64,000 nt of DNA from Gordonibacter sp. An230 (GCF_002159915.1 NZ_NFJP01000015.1:27552-91551), one strand, 5' to 3'. Shown: positions 9,642 through 19,457, counted from the first letter of the stretch. Translations and numbers: made by a program. The notes: generated by a model from the sequence alone, not told the origin.

Positions 9642-11680
9642 ATGATCAGGGCGGATCTTCATATACACACAATCGCAACACCTTGGGATGAGCCGTTCGA
9701 TTTCAATTTCGAACAGTTGCGACAACATATCGAGGAGAACCGACTTGATGTTATCGCCATCACCAACCACAATACCTTCGACAAGGCCCAGTACGAGGTC
9801 GTTGCCCAAAAACTCTCCGATCTGTGCATGGTATATCCAGGTGTAGAGGTCAATGCACTAGGCTGTCATATCCTCATCGTTTGCAAGCCCGAAGAAGCTG
9901 CCAACCTTGAACTTGCATGCTCAGAAGTCGACAAAATACTTGGCGGAAATATACAGGCCTCCCTTGATCTCAATCAGCTATTTGTTGCTTTTCCTTCGCT
10001 CAATGAGCTTATCGTCATACCGCATTACGAGAAGAACCCTGCAATCAGTTTAGAAAACCTGAGCGAACTTGGTGAGTATGTTTCCGCAGTTGAAGTATCA
10101 AGCCTTGCAAAGGCAATCAGGCTCAACAAAATTCACTCTCTGCCGCACCCAGCCGTATTCTTTACCGACTATCGTTTCGGATGCGAGAGTGCTGACGGTG
10201 CGCGAGAAAGATACCGACCTGGAGGCATCTATCTAAAGGCCGCCTCCAAAAGCTTTCAAGCTGTTCGAGACGCATTCAATTTCGATGACCTACTGCTTAG
10301 TGCAAGCGGCAACGACGACTTCGAATTTTTCCCAGGCGCTACGGTCATTAGCGGCATGAACCTTATTCTCGGCAAGAGATCAACAGGGAAAACATTTAGC
10401 CTTGATAGGATTTTTCACTTTGCGGCAAAGGCGAAGCATATTACATCAAGCAAGGAGAGCTCGTCGACTCCAGTCAAGAGAGCCGCTTTTATAAGAACCT
10501 CGCCAGTCGCTTCTCGAGCGTAGCTCACGCCTATCGCAAACTATGGGAACCCATTCTCTCCGAGGCCTCCCAGCGTGGCACCAAAGCTGCAAGGAAAGAA
10601 TCTATCCGCAGCTACCTCGCTGCTCTCAAGAAGCATGCCGAAACTTCGACAATGGAAGACATCTACTCGAAATGCCGCCTCTTCAATGCCGACGCAATCG
10701 ACCTCCCATCCGAGGGCGACGCAAAGGAACTCATCAAGGCAACCGTCGTCCTGCTCTCTTCCCAAGAGCATGCAGCGTTGATTGACGAAATTGTTGGACG
10801 CAACCGTCTAATTGATCTTCTTAAGCGCCTTGTTGGCGAGGCTCATGCCATGGAAAAGGAATGCTTGGCGATTCAAGAAACCAACAAAATAGTGAACGCG
10901 GCGAAGAGGAGGCTTAGCATCTCTTCCGTTGAATTGAAGCCGGAACCCATCATGAATTCCGTCTTTGAGGATGAAGCGTTTTTCCGGAAGACCGCATCTT
11001 TGCTGGAATGCTGCTGGAAAGAAAAGAAAATTTGCGATGACGGCGGCGACACCTTTTTCAAGTACTCTGTCATCGCAACGCGGAAGCGCTACGCAAAAGC
11101 TCAAGATATCAAAGATGCCCTACGCCTGGGCAAAGAGATTTCCCTTGCTGGAGTGACAAGCCTCAATTGCATAGATTACATAGACAAACTCCTATCCCTT
11201 GACGGCATCGATTCCCTCGCCCCCGCTCTCTTCGATGTGGAAATCGGCGTAAGAGACGACAAAGACGCTGAGCCTTCTGGGGGACAGCGGACAGAGTGTG
11301 TGTTCCTCGGGAGGCTGGCAGAAGCAACTGGTTCGAAATATATCCTCATCGACGAGCCCGAATCTTCTTTCGACAACCCGTTCCTCGACGAGGTTATTGC
11401 AATCAAGATACGGGAGCTTGCTCGGAATGCCACCGTCGTAGTCGCAACGCATAATCAAGTGCTCGGCCTCGCGTTGCAACCAAATAAACTGCTGCTCACA
11501 ACATATGATCGCGATACGAATCACTACGGAATAGCTTCCGGTGGCTTACGGGAAGAAATCCTAAAGTTGGAAACTGGCGACATCGGTCCCGACACCCGCA
11601 CCTCAGTGCTCGACATACTTGAGGCGGGAAGAGAATCCTACAAGCAACGCAAGGCCTACTATGAGGAGACGAGACAATGA
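9642..11680 (+). pseudogene. PHP-domain / ABC-type ATPase, split by a one-base frameshift
   Basis: Predicted nuclease-ATPase. The N-terminal PHP phosphoesterase has RADLHIHT, ITNHNT, PGVEV and VIPHYEKN (residues 1-220). An ABC/SMC-like ATPase follows: Walker A GKRSTGKT, a long helical insert, signature SGGQR, Walker B YILIDEPESSFDN and H-loop VATHNQ. The first frame carries Walker A and runs to TAG at 10521-10523. The rest, from about 10409 to 11680, lies in another frame. One extra T in the T5 run at 10411-10415 would join them as DRIFSLCGKGEAYYIKQ. Either this is a sequencing error, a recent inactivation, or a slippage-controlled gene. It follows hsdR directly and overlaps the next gene. 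By context it is probably an anti-phage module. Confidence 0.75.
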
Positions 11681-12042
11681 TGAAAGTTCTGATTCTTGAG
11701 GAGCACGGAGCTTCCTATCGCACATCAGAGGATGGCGCACCACATCCCATCTCCGACATCTCCGAAGAAGATATTCTCGCAATCGTAAATCTTATCCTCG
11801 ATGGCGCAGAATTCAAAATGGACGAGCCTCCAGAGAACGACAACGCCAGAAACGCAGCTGAACTTGTGATTTATCGTGAGTTGTACAAGCAATTCACCGA
11901 TCTCGTTTCCAAACGCGACGAGAAGTTAAAAAAGATAGACGATAAGTTCAAGGATGCTGAAGCCTTCTACAACGATGAAGAACTAAAGAATAGTCTCATC
12001 AACCTTGGACAAAACGAGGTGGGCGAAAACGAGCTTGGGTGA
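11677..12042 (+). CDS. Small acidic partner protein of the PHP-ATPase
   Basis: 121 aa, not recognised. The ATG overlaps the end of the ATPase gene (stop at 11678-11680), so the two are co-translated. Residues 1-60 hold a short beta-like start (MMKVLILEEHG) and an acidic segment. The C-terminal half is charged and probably helical (LVSKRDEKLKKIDDKFKDAE). There is no catalytic motif or membrane segment. A small second gene after an ATPase-nuclease is common in two-gene defence systems, which suggests a regulatory or effector partner; this is inference. Confidence 0.65.
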   Translation: MMKVLILEEHGASYRTSEDGAPHPISDISEEDILAIVNLILDGAEFKMDEPPENDNARNAAELVIYRELYKQFTDLVSKRDEKLKKIDDKFKDAEAFYNDEELKNSLINLGQNEVGENELG

Positions 12043-12776
12043 TCGTGGCCCAGTGATTTCTGATGCTTGCTTAGGGCTGTTCATGACGGCATGTAGAGTT
12101 GCGTCTGACCGTTGGTAGCATTGGCTCACAAAATAGGGAAAGATGCGAAGATGGGCGGCGGATCGCTTGGCGAGGGTCTTTCGGAAATGCAATTCAAAGT
12201 CGAGGAACGGGTTTTAACTTCGGGGTATCAGGTGACCGTTCGCCGCCGGTTCTGTTGGGCGGATTAGAGGATTCGTTCTGATTTCTGCAGACTGATTCCG
12301 TATGAAGCCCGGGTCGCCATGAGCCATCCAGTCTTGATGCGAGCGTTTCGGAGTCATATTTGGCACCAGTCGACCTTGATCGCGGATTTAGATGTCTCGG
12401 TTTCTTGCGGTTGCGTTTGCCGTCGAATGTTCGTGCAAGGTACATGCGAGTGCATGGTTGATGGCTTTCTTCGCAATATGGATGTCCGCGCGTGAAATGG
12501 GTTGTTTGACTTGAGATATGGAAGGCGCAAGCGGAACGTGCGGTGCAATTGAGTCGTAAGGTGCAAGCGCAGCTGCGACTCGTAGGAAGGTTGCGGTCCG
12601 TCGGAGGGCGGTAGTTACGGCCTGCGAAGGGGATATTTCACCGGAGGATCGCCGCGCCCCGTGAGAGGCCGTCGCCGCAAGGCGCAAGCCTTGACGTGCC
12701 CGAGGGGAGCGGCTTCTAGTATCATGGTTGCGACAAGCGTGCCCGCCGCGCGGACGATTCGGAGAAAGGGACGGCC
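12043..12776. other. 734-bp gene-free region, right edge of the defence island
   Basis: I see no supported gene. Base composition is visibly lower in GC than the pyrE side, matching the island. No transposase remnant, att site or tRNA was recognised. The last 60 bases should hold the pyrE promoter (TAGTATCAT box near 12716). Confidence 0.45.
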
Positions 12777-13457
12777 ATGGAGCAGTACAAGCAGGAATTC
12801 ATCGAGTTCATGGTGGAGAGCGAGGTGCTCAAGTTCGGCGAGTTCACTTTGAAGAGCGGCCGCAAGTCCCCCTTCTTCATGAACGCGGGCGCCTACGTGA
12901 CGGGCGACCAGCTGCATCGCCTCGGCCTGTTCTACGCGCGCGCCATCCACGACAACTTCGGGTTGGACTTCGACGTGGTGTTCGGCCCGGCGTACAAGGG
13001 CATTCCGCTGTCGGTGATCACCGCGATGGGCATCTCCGAGTTGTACGGCAAGCAGGTGAGGTACTGCTCCAACCGCAAGGAGGTCAAAGACCACGGCGCG
13101 GATGCGGGCAATCTGCTGGGCTCCGAGCTGCATGATGGCGACCGCGTGGTCATGGTGGAGGACGTGACAACCTCCGGCAAGTCCATCGACGAGACGTATC
13201 CCATCCTGAAGGGTGCGGCCGATGTGGACATCAAGGGCCTGATCGTGTCGCTCAACCGCATGGAGGTGGGCAAAGGGGGCGTCGTGACGGCGCAGCGGGA
13301 AATGCAGGAGAAGTACGGATTCCCCGTTGCGTCCATCGTGTCCATGGCCGAGGTGGTCGAGTGCCTGCACAACCGCGAGGTGCAGGGGCGTGTGGTCATC
13401 GACGACGCGGTGAAGGGGGCGCTCGATCGGTACTACGCGCAGTACGGTGCGAAGTAG
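12777..13457 (+). CDS. pyrE: Orotate phosphoribosyltransferase
   Basis: Converts orotate and PRPP to orotidine-5'-phosphate in cytosolic pyrimidine synthesis. 226 aa. The PRPP-binding signature VVMVEDVTTSGKS (about residues 123-135) is intact, as is the N-terminal KFGEFTLKSGRKSPFF. GGAGAAAGG upstream supports the ATG. It is transcribed alone: a strong terminator follows, and the nearest plus-strand gene upstream is the 121-aa defence partner 734 bp away. Confidence 0.95.
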   Translation: MEQYKQEFIEFMVESEVLKFGEFTLKSGRKSPFFMNAGAYVTGDQLHRLGLFYARAIHDNFGLDFDVVFGPAYKGIPLSVITAMGISELYGKQVRYCSNRKEVKDHGADAGNLLGSELHDGDRVVMVEDVTTSGKSIDETYPILKGAADVDIKGLIVSLNRMEVGKGGVVTAQREMQEKYGFPVASIVSMAEVVECLHNREVQGRVVIDDAVKGALDRYYAQYGAK

Positions 13458-13522
13458 GTTCGCGCCTTCAGGGCTCCGGGCGAATCGAGCTTGCGTGCGA
13501 GCGCCTCGCGAACGGATCGAAA

Positions 13523-13562
13523 GCCCGCCCGGCGCGTGCGACGGTGCCGGGCGGGCTTTTTT
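13523..13562 (+). terminator. Rho-independent terminator of pyrE
   Basis: An 11-bp perfect stem GCCCGCCCGGC / GCCGGGCGGGC with a 12-nt loop is followed by six T residues. Confidence 0.9.
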
Positions 13563-13632
13563 CAGGCGAAGCGCTCGAGGGCTGCCGTTCCTCCGGACGC
13601 GGGCGCCGAAGACGGCCGAGCGGGCCATTCGG

Positions 13633-13674
13633 AGCGAGGTCCTCAAGGCTCTCGGGGCTTTCGAGGACCTCGCT
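13633..13674 (-). terminator. Hairpin at the end of the flavoprotein gene
   Basis: 12-bp perfect arms AGCGAGGTCCTC / GAGGACCTCGCT surround an 18-nt loop and touch the stop codon of the minus-strand gene. There is no T run, so termination would be imperfect. Confidence 0.55.
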
Positions 13675-15356
13675 TACTCCGCCAGGCTTTTCGCGATCAT
13701 GCGGGCGAATGTGACCGTGCGTCCGCAGGCGTTGCCGGTGGAGAGGTTCGGGTAGGTCATGGAGTAGTATCCGCCCGAATCGTTGCCGGTCACGTAGAGG
13801 CCTTCGATCACGCTGCCATCCGCGCGCAGCGCTTGCCCTCGGGTGTTGATGCGGACGCCGTCCAAGGTGCACAGCAGCATGCCGGTGTTGCGGATGCCGT
13901 AGAACGGAGGGTTGCGCACAGGGGAGAGGCGGAACGGCTCTTTGCCGAAGTCGGGATCATTCTGGTTGTCGTAGTTCTCGTTGTTGCGCTCCACGGTTGC
14001 CGCGAGCGCATCGGCCGGCAGGCCGAGCTTCTCGGCTAGCTCTTCGATGGTGTCGGCCTTCTGGATGTAGCCTTTGGCCTCGAGCTCTTCGTTCATGCCC
14101 GAGATCGCCTGGATGGGGATGTTCGGCGCGGCGCCGTTGTCGAAGGGAAAGAGGCGCGAGCATCCATGCATGTCGAACTGCTCGGCATAAGTTGCGAAAT
14201 CGGCGTCCCACAGCGTGACGTGGATGGAGCCGGGTTGCTGGGCGTCGGAATGCAGCACGAAGTCGTAGGTGCCGGATTCGTTGCAGAAACGCTCGCCGTT
14301 CAGGTTCACCTTGAGCCACGGTTGGCTTCCCATCCAGAACAGCGCGCCCACGCCGCAATCCGCTCCGCCGAGCGAGTCGGCCGGCAGGCCGCCGCGGTCG
14401 AACAGCATGCTGTAGTGCGTGTCGTCCATTTTCGCGCCCGCCCACAGGCACGCTTTGATGCCGTCTCCCTCGCAGCCGGGCTGAGCGGAGTTGAACCCGT
14501 ATATGCTCGTGGTGTGCGGTTGCAGAGCTTTCTGCATATCGACGTTGATGCCGTAGCCTCCGGTGGACACGAGCACGCCTTTGCTGGCGTTCACCTTGAC
14601 GTACCCGTCTTCGCCTTTCCCGATGGCGCCGACCACCTTCTCATCTTCCATTACCAGTTTGACCATGGGGGTGTTGTAGCGAAACGTCACATGCCCGGTT
14701 TTCTCTGCGTAGTCGGTGAGCACGGTGAAGCCGTCAAGCGATTCGTCTTCCGGCCAGGCGGGCGAATGGCCGGTTGCCCAATGCTTGTAGTTCGTCTCGT
14801 GCTTTTCGTCGGCTGCTTCGTGCCACAGCTTCACGCCGTATTGGCTGAGAACGGTTTCGTACCAGTCGATGGTCTCTCCCGACCTCTCGAACCAAGTTCT
14901 GTGGAGGTCGAGATTGCATTGGCCTGCGGCATAGTGGTTCATGTCGAGCAGGTATTCCTGCAGGTCCATCGTGTAGCCGCTTTCTTGCTGAAGGCGGGAG
15001 TTCACGCCTCCGACATCGTCTCGCACAACGCCGCCGTTGTACTTCTCCAGGACGAACGTTTCGACGCCCTCTTCTCCGGCGGCGCATGCGGCGAACAAGC
15101 CGCCTGTTCCGGCGCCGACGATCAAGAACTCGGTGTCGACGGTTTCGACGATGTCGCTTTCCTCGATGACTGGCTCTGAGCCGAGCCAGTCGACAGAAGA
15201 GCTGCCGTTCTCGGCCTCTTCCTTCTGCAGGTCGCTTTTCTGCTTCGGTGCGCATCCGGCCAATCCCAGAACGGCGCCGGTGCTTGCCAAGGCGGTCGTT
15301 GCAAGGAAGCTTCGTCGAGAGAGGCCTCGTGTCCGTGGTTGGCTTTTGGTGCTCAT
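13674..15356 (-). CDS. Tat-exported FAD-dependent reductase (fumarate reductase flavoprotein family)
   Basis: 560 aa. The N-terminus has a twin-arginine signal SRRSFLATTAL (RR at 14-15) and a lipobox LAGC (Cys35), so a lipoprotein outside the membrane is expected. The FAD-binding Rossmann motif is IVGAGTGG (about 80-86). The C-terminal flavin motif is GLYVTGNDSGGYYSMTYPN. Such single-subunit flavoproteins reduce C=C bonds of small organic acceptors; the acceptor here cannot be read from sequence. No FMN-binding domain, heme motif or NapC-type partner is nearby, so the electron donor is unknown. AAGGAG lies seven bases before ATG. Divergent from a LuxR regulator, presumably its sensor. Confidence 0.85.
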   Translation of the reverse strand: MSTKSQPRTRGLSRRSFLATTALASTGAVLGLAGCAPKQKSDLQKEEAENGSSSVDWLGSEPVIEESDIVETVDTEFLIVGAGTGGLFAACAAGEEGVETFVLEKYNGGVVRDDVGGVNSRLQQESGYTMDLQEYLLDMNHYAAGQCNLDLHRTWFERSGETIDWYETVLSQYGVKLWHEAADEKHETNYKHWATGHSPAWPEDESLDGFTVLTDYAEKTGHVTFRYNTPMVKLVMEDEKVVGAIGKGEDGYVKVNASKGVLVSTGGYGINVDMQKALQPHTTSIYGFNSAQPGCEGDGIKACLWAGAKMDDTHYSMLFDRGGLPADSLGGADCGVGALFWMGSQPWLKVNLNGERFCNESGTYDFVLHSDAQQPGSIHVTLWDADFATYAEQFDMHGCSRLFPFDNGAAPNIPIQAISGMNEELEAKGYIQKADTIEELAEKLGLPADALAATVERNNENYDNQNDPDFGKEPFRLSPVRNPPFYGIRNTGMLLCTLDGVRINTRGQALRADGSVIEGLYVTGNDSGGYYSMTYPNLSTGNACGRTVTFARMIAKSLAE

Positions 15357-15449
15357 GGGTTTTCTCCTTTTGGTTTCCTTTGGCTTTTGCGGGCCTGGTG
15401 TGCCGCGATTCGGGAACGCATCCTAGGGCCGTTTCGGCGCAGCTGCATC

Positions 15450-15462
15450 ACCCACAGTGGGT
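15450..15462. promoter_or_regulatory. Candidate LuxR operator palindrome (ACCCACAGTGGGT)
   Basis: A perfect odd palindrome lies in the intergenic space of a divergent flavoprotein/LuxR pair. Its core CCACAGTGG, reverse complement CCACTGTGG, is identical to the core of the palindrome in the second pair (26562-26582). Confidence 0.55.
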
Positions 15463-15535
15463 AATTTTTCATGCGACCAGATGAGAAGCTTGTTTCGTCG
15501 GTTTTGGGAAAAGGGGATTCGGCTACAATGGGAGC

Positions 15536-16996
15536 ATGTTGAAATCGCATGGCAGGAGGGAAAAGGGGTTTGCGCTGTCGGGGCGCTTGTCTGTCCTTGG
15601 ACGGAGTTTCGCGCTGGCGTTGTTGGCGCTGAGCAGCTGGTCGTTGAATGCCCATCTGTTCCCGTTGTACGACACGCAGCTGTCCTCCATTCGGGAGCTG
15701 TGCACGTTGTCGAACGGCGTCGCGCTTGCGCTGTTCGCCGTCGTGTCGACCTGCCGTCCGCGCATGCTGCGCAATCAGGTGCTCGCGTGCGTGGCGTCGT
15801 GCGGCGTTGTTGGGGGCTCCCTGCTCGTGTGGGCTGGCGACCAATCGGGGTTGGCGGGGGTCATGCTGGCAGGGGCCTGCCTCATCTCTGTTGCGGAGGG
15901 CGCATGCACGATCCTCGTGGGCATCTTTCTGTGCTCGATTCCGAAAAAGCCTGCGGCTGCGAGCATAGTTGCGGGCCTGCTGCTCTGCGACGCAGCGAAG
16001 CAGGTGTGCCCGGTTGGCTACTCCGAGCTCGCGCTTGCGGTTCACGCCGCCCTTCTGCTCGGGGCGATCCTCCTGGCGAATCCGACAGCCCGGGAAACGG
16101 TGGAGAAGCTGTCGCAGGGCGAATCGCCGCACGACATGGCGATCACGCAGCCCCTGTCGTTCCTGCCGTTCGGACATCGGCTGTTCATGTGCCTGCTCCT
16201 GTTCAGCGCCGTGCAGGGGTTCATGCTTACGTTCGGCGAAACCGGCGGCATCCCCGCAGTATCGCCTTGGAGCCTAGCGGTTCTCCTCCTGTTGCTTGCG
16301 ACCGCCTGCTGGTTTCCCCGTCGGTTGACGTCAGACGCTCTGCTGAAGCTTGCCATGCTGCTTGCCATTGCGGGGCTTTTGTTGGTTCCCGCCTCCGGCT
16401 TGACGGGGTTCTTTGTTTCGAATGGTCTGATCAGTTGCGGTATAGCGGTGTTCAGCGTGTTTCAGTGGATCGTGCTCACGACGTTGGCTCGGCGCAATGC
16501 GCACGGCGCCGTCTCCGCGTTCGCGTGGGGCTCTGCGATGCATGCGGTGGGAGTCATCCTAGGAGCGAACGCCGGTCGATTCGTGAACCATTACTGGACC
16601 AGCGACGTCCAAGTGGTGGTCTTGGCGGTGGCGGTCATCGTGTTTTGCCTGGTGGCGTTTATGACGATCCTCCTACAGCATGTGAGTTTCGAAAAGACTA
16701 TCAGCGAAGTTCGCGAAAGCGCCCCTCTCGTCATCGCCGCCCCTGCCGAAGACGCGGTTGAGGAAAGGGCTTTGACCATCGATGAGCGATGCGATGCCGT
16801 CTCCCGGCAACACGGGCTGACGAAACGGGAGACCGAGGTTCTTCGCCTGCTGGCGCGTGGGAGGACGGGGGTGTTCATCCGGCATGAGCTGTGCGTGTCG
16901 TACAACACGGTCAAGGCGCATGTGAAGCACATATATCAAAAGCTGGACGTTCACACCCATCAAGAGCTGATCGACCTGGTCGAGGACTACGAGTGA
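15536..16996 (+). CDS. Membrane-bound LuxR-family regulator
   Basis: 486 aa. About ten to twelve hydrophobic segments span residues 15-390, resembling an MFS-like sensor. A linker leads to a C-terminal LuxR-type helix-turn-helix (LTKRETEVLRLLARGRT ... YNTVKAHVKHIYQKLDVHTHQELIDLV). This architecture is widespread in Eggerthellaceae next to reductase genes. A TACAAT -10 box at 15524-15529 places the start of transcription close to the ATG and there is no properly spaced ribosome-binding site, so the mRNA may be leaderless. Likely controls the divergent flavoprotein gene at 13674-15356. Confidence 0.85.
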   Translation: MLKSHGRREKGFALSGRLSVLGRSFALALLALSSWSLNAHLFPLYDTQLSSIRELCTLSNGVALALFAVVSTCRPRMLRNQVLACVASCGVVGGSLLVWAGDQSGLAGVMLAGACLISVAEGACTILVGIFLCSIPKKPAAASIVAGLLLCDAAKQVCPVGYSELALAVHAALLLGAILLANPTARETVEKLSQGESPHDMAITQPLSFLPFGHRLFMCLLLFSAVQGFMLTFGETGGIPAVSPWSLAVLLLLLATACWFPRRLTSDALLKLAMLLAIAGLLLVPASGLTGFFVSNGLISCGIAVFSVFQWIVLTTLARRNAHGAVSAFAWGSAMHAVGVILGANAGRFVNHYWTSDVQVVVLAVAVIVFCLVAFMTILLQHVSFEKTISEVRESAPLVIAAPAEDAVEERALTIDERCDAVSRQHGLTKRETEVLRLLARGRTGVFIRHELCVSYNTVKAHVKHIYQKLDVHTHQELIDLVEDYE

Positions 16997-17132
16997 CCAT
17001 GTGCTCCGGCCCGCGGCGGCATGGCGCCGATCGGGGCCGCGTGCGGAGCTTGGCGAGGGGCGTCTGCTATCCTGTCGAGGAGGCAGGAAACGTTCGGAAT
17101 GCGCGTCCGACGCGCTTGAAAGGGGTTTTTGC

Positions 17133-17834
17133 ATGACCGCAATGCGCATCGGCGTCATCTTCGACTGCGATGGGACGCTGCTCGATTCGGCTGGCGTGTG
17201 GCGCGAGGTGGAGGACGAACTTGCGCGGCGCGTCGGCGTGCGATTGGCGAAGGCCGACACCGACGAGCTGACCACCCTCACCATTCCCGAGGCGGGAGCG
17301 TTTTTCCATGAACGTTTCGGGCTGGGGAGGGATGCCGCAGACGTGGTGGGCATGATCGACGAACTCATGCTGGCGTACTATCGCGAGCGCGCATGCGAAC
17401 GGCCTGGGGCGCTCGCGTTCGTGCGGGCGCTCGCCGAGCGCGGCGTGGCGATGAGCGTGGCGTCCTCGAGCCCGCAAGCGTACCTGCAAACCGGCCTTGC
17501 GACGGCGGGGTTCCTGCCGTATCTTGACGCCGTCGTGTCGGTGGACGATGTGGGGAGGTCGAAGAGGGAGCCGGCCGTGTATGATCACGCCCGTGCGCTC
17601 ATGGGCACCTCCCTGCGATACACCTGGGGATTCGAGGATTCCGCATACGCGGTGCGCACGCTGCGTGCAGCCGGCTACCGCACGGTGGGTGTGTACGATT
17701 GCGACCTTGCGGGTGCCTACGAAGAGCTTGCCGCGCTCTGCGACCATGCGGTGCGCGGATTCGACGAATTGGATGCGGACGAGTTCGTCACCTGGGGTGC
17801 TGCGCTGTCGGTTTCTCCGTCTTTTTCCTCTTGA
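17133..17834 (+). CDS. HAD-superfamily phosphatase
   Basis: 233 aa. HAD motif I DCDGTLLDSAG (residues 11-21) carries the nucleophilic Asp. Motif II is in VASSSPQAYLQ, motif III in VGRSKREPAVYD, and motif IV in TWGFEDSAYAV. A helical C1 cap lies between motifs I and II, as in phosphoglycolate phosphatase and beta-phosphoglucomutase relatives. The substrate cannot be told. The start is chosen for AAAGGGG at 17119-17125. A TATCCT -10-like box lies at 17068-17073. Confidence 0.85.
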   Translation: MTAMRIGVIFDCDGTLLDSAGVWREVEDELARRVGVRLAKADTDELTTLTIPEAGAFFHERFGLGRDAADVVGMIDELMLAYYRERACERPGALAFVRALAERGVAMSVASSSPQAYLQTGLATAGFLPYLDAVVSVDDVGRSKREPAVYDHARALMGTSLRYTWGFEDSAYAVRTLRAAGYRTVGVYDCDLAGAYEELAALCDHAVRGFDELDADEFVTWGAALSVSPSFSS

Positions 17835-17856
17835 ACTGCGTCGTCAATGCGTTGAA

Positions 17857-17894
17857 GCGGATGGAGGGCGATGCGCGCATCGCCCTCCATCCGC
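17857..17894. repeat. 38-bp perfect palindrome after the HAD gene
   Basis: 19-bp arms meet with no spacer; the half-site reads GCGGATGGAGGGCGATGCG. No T run follows on either strand. It sits 23 bases after the HAD stop codon and could act as a Rho-independent-like or RNA-stabilising hairpin, or as a protein-binding site. Confidence 0.7.
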
Positions 17895-18274
17895 CGTCGG
17901 TTGAAGCTGGTCGGCCATTCAGGTGGTGGATTCGTCATATCCCATCGACCCGCTTGCGAGGGTCAAGACGATGCGGCGGTCTTTTTGCGACGAGGCCTGA
18001 GCCGTATCCCGCCCGGCTTAGAAAACATGACGATGCATGGCGCGCTCACGCGCTTGTCGCCGTCTGTGAACGGGCGGCTCTTGGCGGTTCCACAAGCGCA
18101 TCGTGTTGCTTTTACGGCTCTACCCCATCGAATGCGCGACCGATTACGCAGAATGGCATGGTATATGCAACGAAGAAAAAACGCGGAGAAGGGGGTGGCC
18201 CATGGTTGCTCTGGGGAAAATCAGGATAGTGCAGTATACTGGCGATAAATGGTAGGAAGAAAAAGGTCGATACA
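17895..18274. other. Gene-free region
   Basis: No supported gene. Short plus-strand frames here have atypical composition. An AGGAAGAAAAAGG stretch near 18252 probably serves the gene at 18275. Confidence 0.4.
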
Positions 18275-19333
18275 ATGAGTGGTAATTATAACGCATCGCC
18301 GGACGATCCCTGCGGGGCCTTGGAGCCTGCGGGGCCTTCCGATTCGCCCGCCGCACCCGCTTTTGCGGATTCGCGCGGCGCTTCTGCACCCTTTCCGGTT
18401 CCGCTTCCTCCGCCTCTGGTGAGCCCCTCGTCGGCTTCCTGTTCAGGGTCGGCTCCACCCGGCAGTGGGTACGCGTCTCCTCAGTCGCCCTTTCCCCCTT
18501 CCGTTATGCGCGCGCCGAGCGAAGGGAAGGCGGTTGCGGCGCTTATCTGCGGTATCGTGGCTATCCTTTTGTCGTGGACCATCTTCATGGGCGTCGCGTT
18601 CGGCATTGTGGCCGTCGTTTTGGCATCGCAATTCTCCAAGTCGTGCGGCAATAACGGGAAAGCGGCGGGAGGCAAGGTGTGTGGCATCGTCGGCATCGCG
18701 TTCAGCGTTATCTCGCTCGTCACATGCTTGACGCTCGGCGTGCTGACCTTGATTGTTGCCGAATACGCCATTCCGTACGAGCTTGTGAGCGCAGGCTCAA
18801 CGAGTCCCGCTCCGTCCGTTTCCGACGATGCCGAGACCATGGAAGCGCGCTCCGCGGCCGAAGAAGCGCTGGCGAAGGTGGTAGGCAAAGACGATGTCGT
18901 CGTTGCGACCGTTGCGGAGAAAGCCGACCGCGCATTCGATAATTCGTTCGGCTGCTCCTTGTCCGACATGGGCATCGATCCTACCGATTTCGCAGTCTGG
19001 TTGATGGAAGGCTCGACATTCGCGATCGGCGATTACGATGTGCGCACGTACTCGGACGGAACCGGTGCGGTGGTCGCCACCGTCGAGGCGCGGAGCATCT
19101 ACGGGGTGATGGGAGCGCTGCTTGACGGGTTGATGGCTCTTGGCGGCGATGGGTTCATCTCCGATGAGGAGCGGAATGCGAAGCTGGCGGAGCTGCTGCC
19201 GCAGGCGCAAGACCAGGCTGCGGCGGAGAGGGGCGAGTCGTTTCTCACGCTCGAGCTTGTGCGTGCTGATGGGGTGTGGACGGTTGATGAGGCCTCGTTG
19301 GAAAACGCCCTCGACCAAGTGTTTTTCTCTTGA
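18275..19333 (+). CDS. Proline-rich membrane protein with a DUF4190-like domain
   Basis: 352 aa. Residues 1-85 are a low-complexity Pro/Ser/Ala cytoplasmic segment. Two or three hydrophobic helices at about 88-165 (AVAALICGIVAILLSW, GIVGIAFSVISLVTCLTL) match the DUF4190 pattern. The remaining ~185 residues form a soluble domain with alternating acidic and aromatic stretches. The function is unknown; such proteins are usually cell-envelope components. It is transcribed alone, converging on the metA operon with a shared hairpin between. Confidence 0.7.
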   Translation: MSGNYNASPDDPCGALEPAGPSDSPAAPAFADSRGASAPFPVPLPPPLVSPSSASCSGSAPPGSGYASPQSPFPPSVMRAPSEGKAVAALICGIVAILLSWTIFMGVAFGIVAVVLASQFSKSCGNNGKAAGGKVCGIVGIAFSVISLVTCLTLGVLTLIVAEYAIPYELVSAGSTSPAPSVSDDAETMEARSAAEEALAKVVGKDDVVVATVAEKADRAFDNSFGCSLSDMGIDPTDFAVWLMEGSTFAIGDYDVRTYSDGTGAVVATVEARSIYGVMGALLDGLMALGGDGFISDEERNAKLAELLPQAQDQAAAERGESFLTLELVRADGVWTVDEASLENALDQVFFS

Positions 19334-19433
19334 CGGTATCGGCGTGCGCAGGCGAGGAGCTTGTGGCGAGCCGATAGGGCCATGCGCCGTGGGCGCCGAG
19401 AAGGTGGCGTGCCGCGGTTTGGCGCATGCGAAT

Positions 19434-19457
19434 CGGGGCCGCCATCGGGCGGCCCCG
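19434..19457. terminator. Hairpin between convergent units
   Basis: A 10-bp perfect stem CGGGGCCGCC / GGCGGCCCCG has a 4-nt loop. It starts one base past the stop of the minus-strand small gene and probably serves both directions. Confidence 0.65.

Noticed and set aside
10404..10420. Programmed -1 ribosomal frameshift at the T5 run
   Set aside because: The zero-frame codons (ATT TTT) do not form a standard slippery heptamer; a deletion, a sequencing error or polymerase slippage is more likely.
12043..12776. Short frames that might be relics of an integrase or transposase
   Set aside because: No recognisable catalytic motif, terminal repeat or att site; treated as non-coding.
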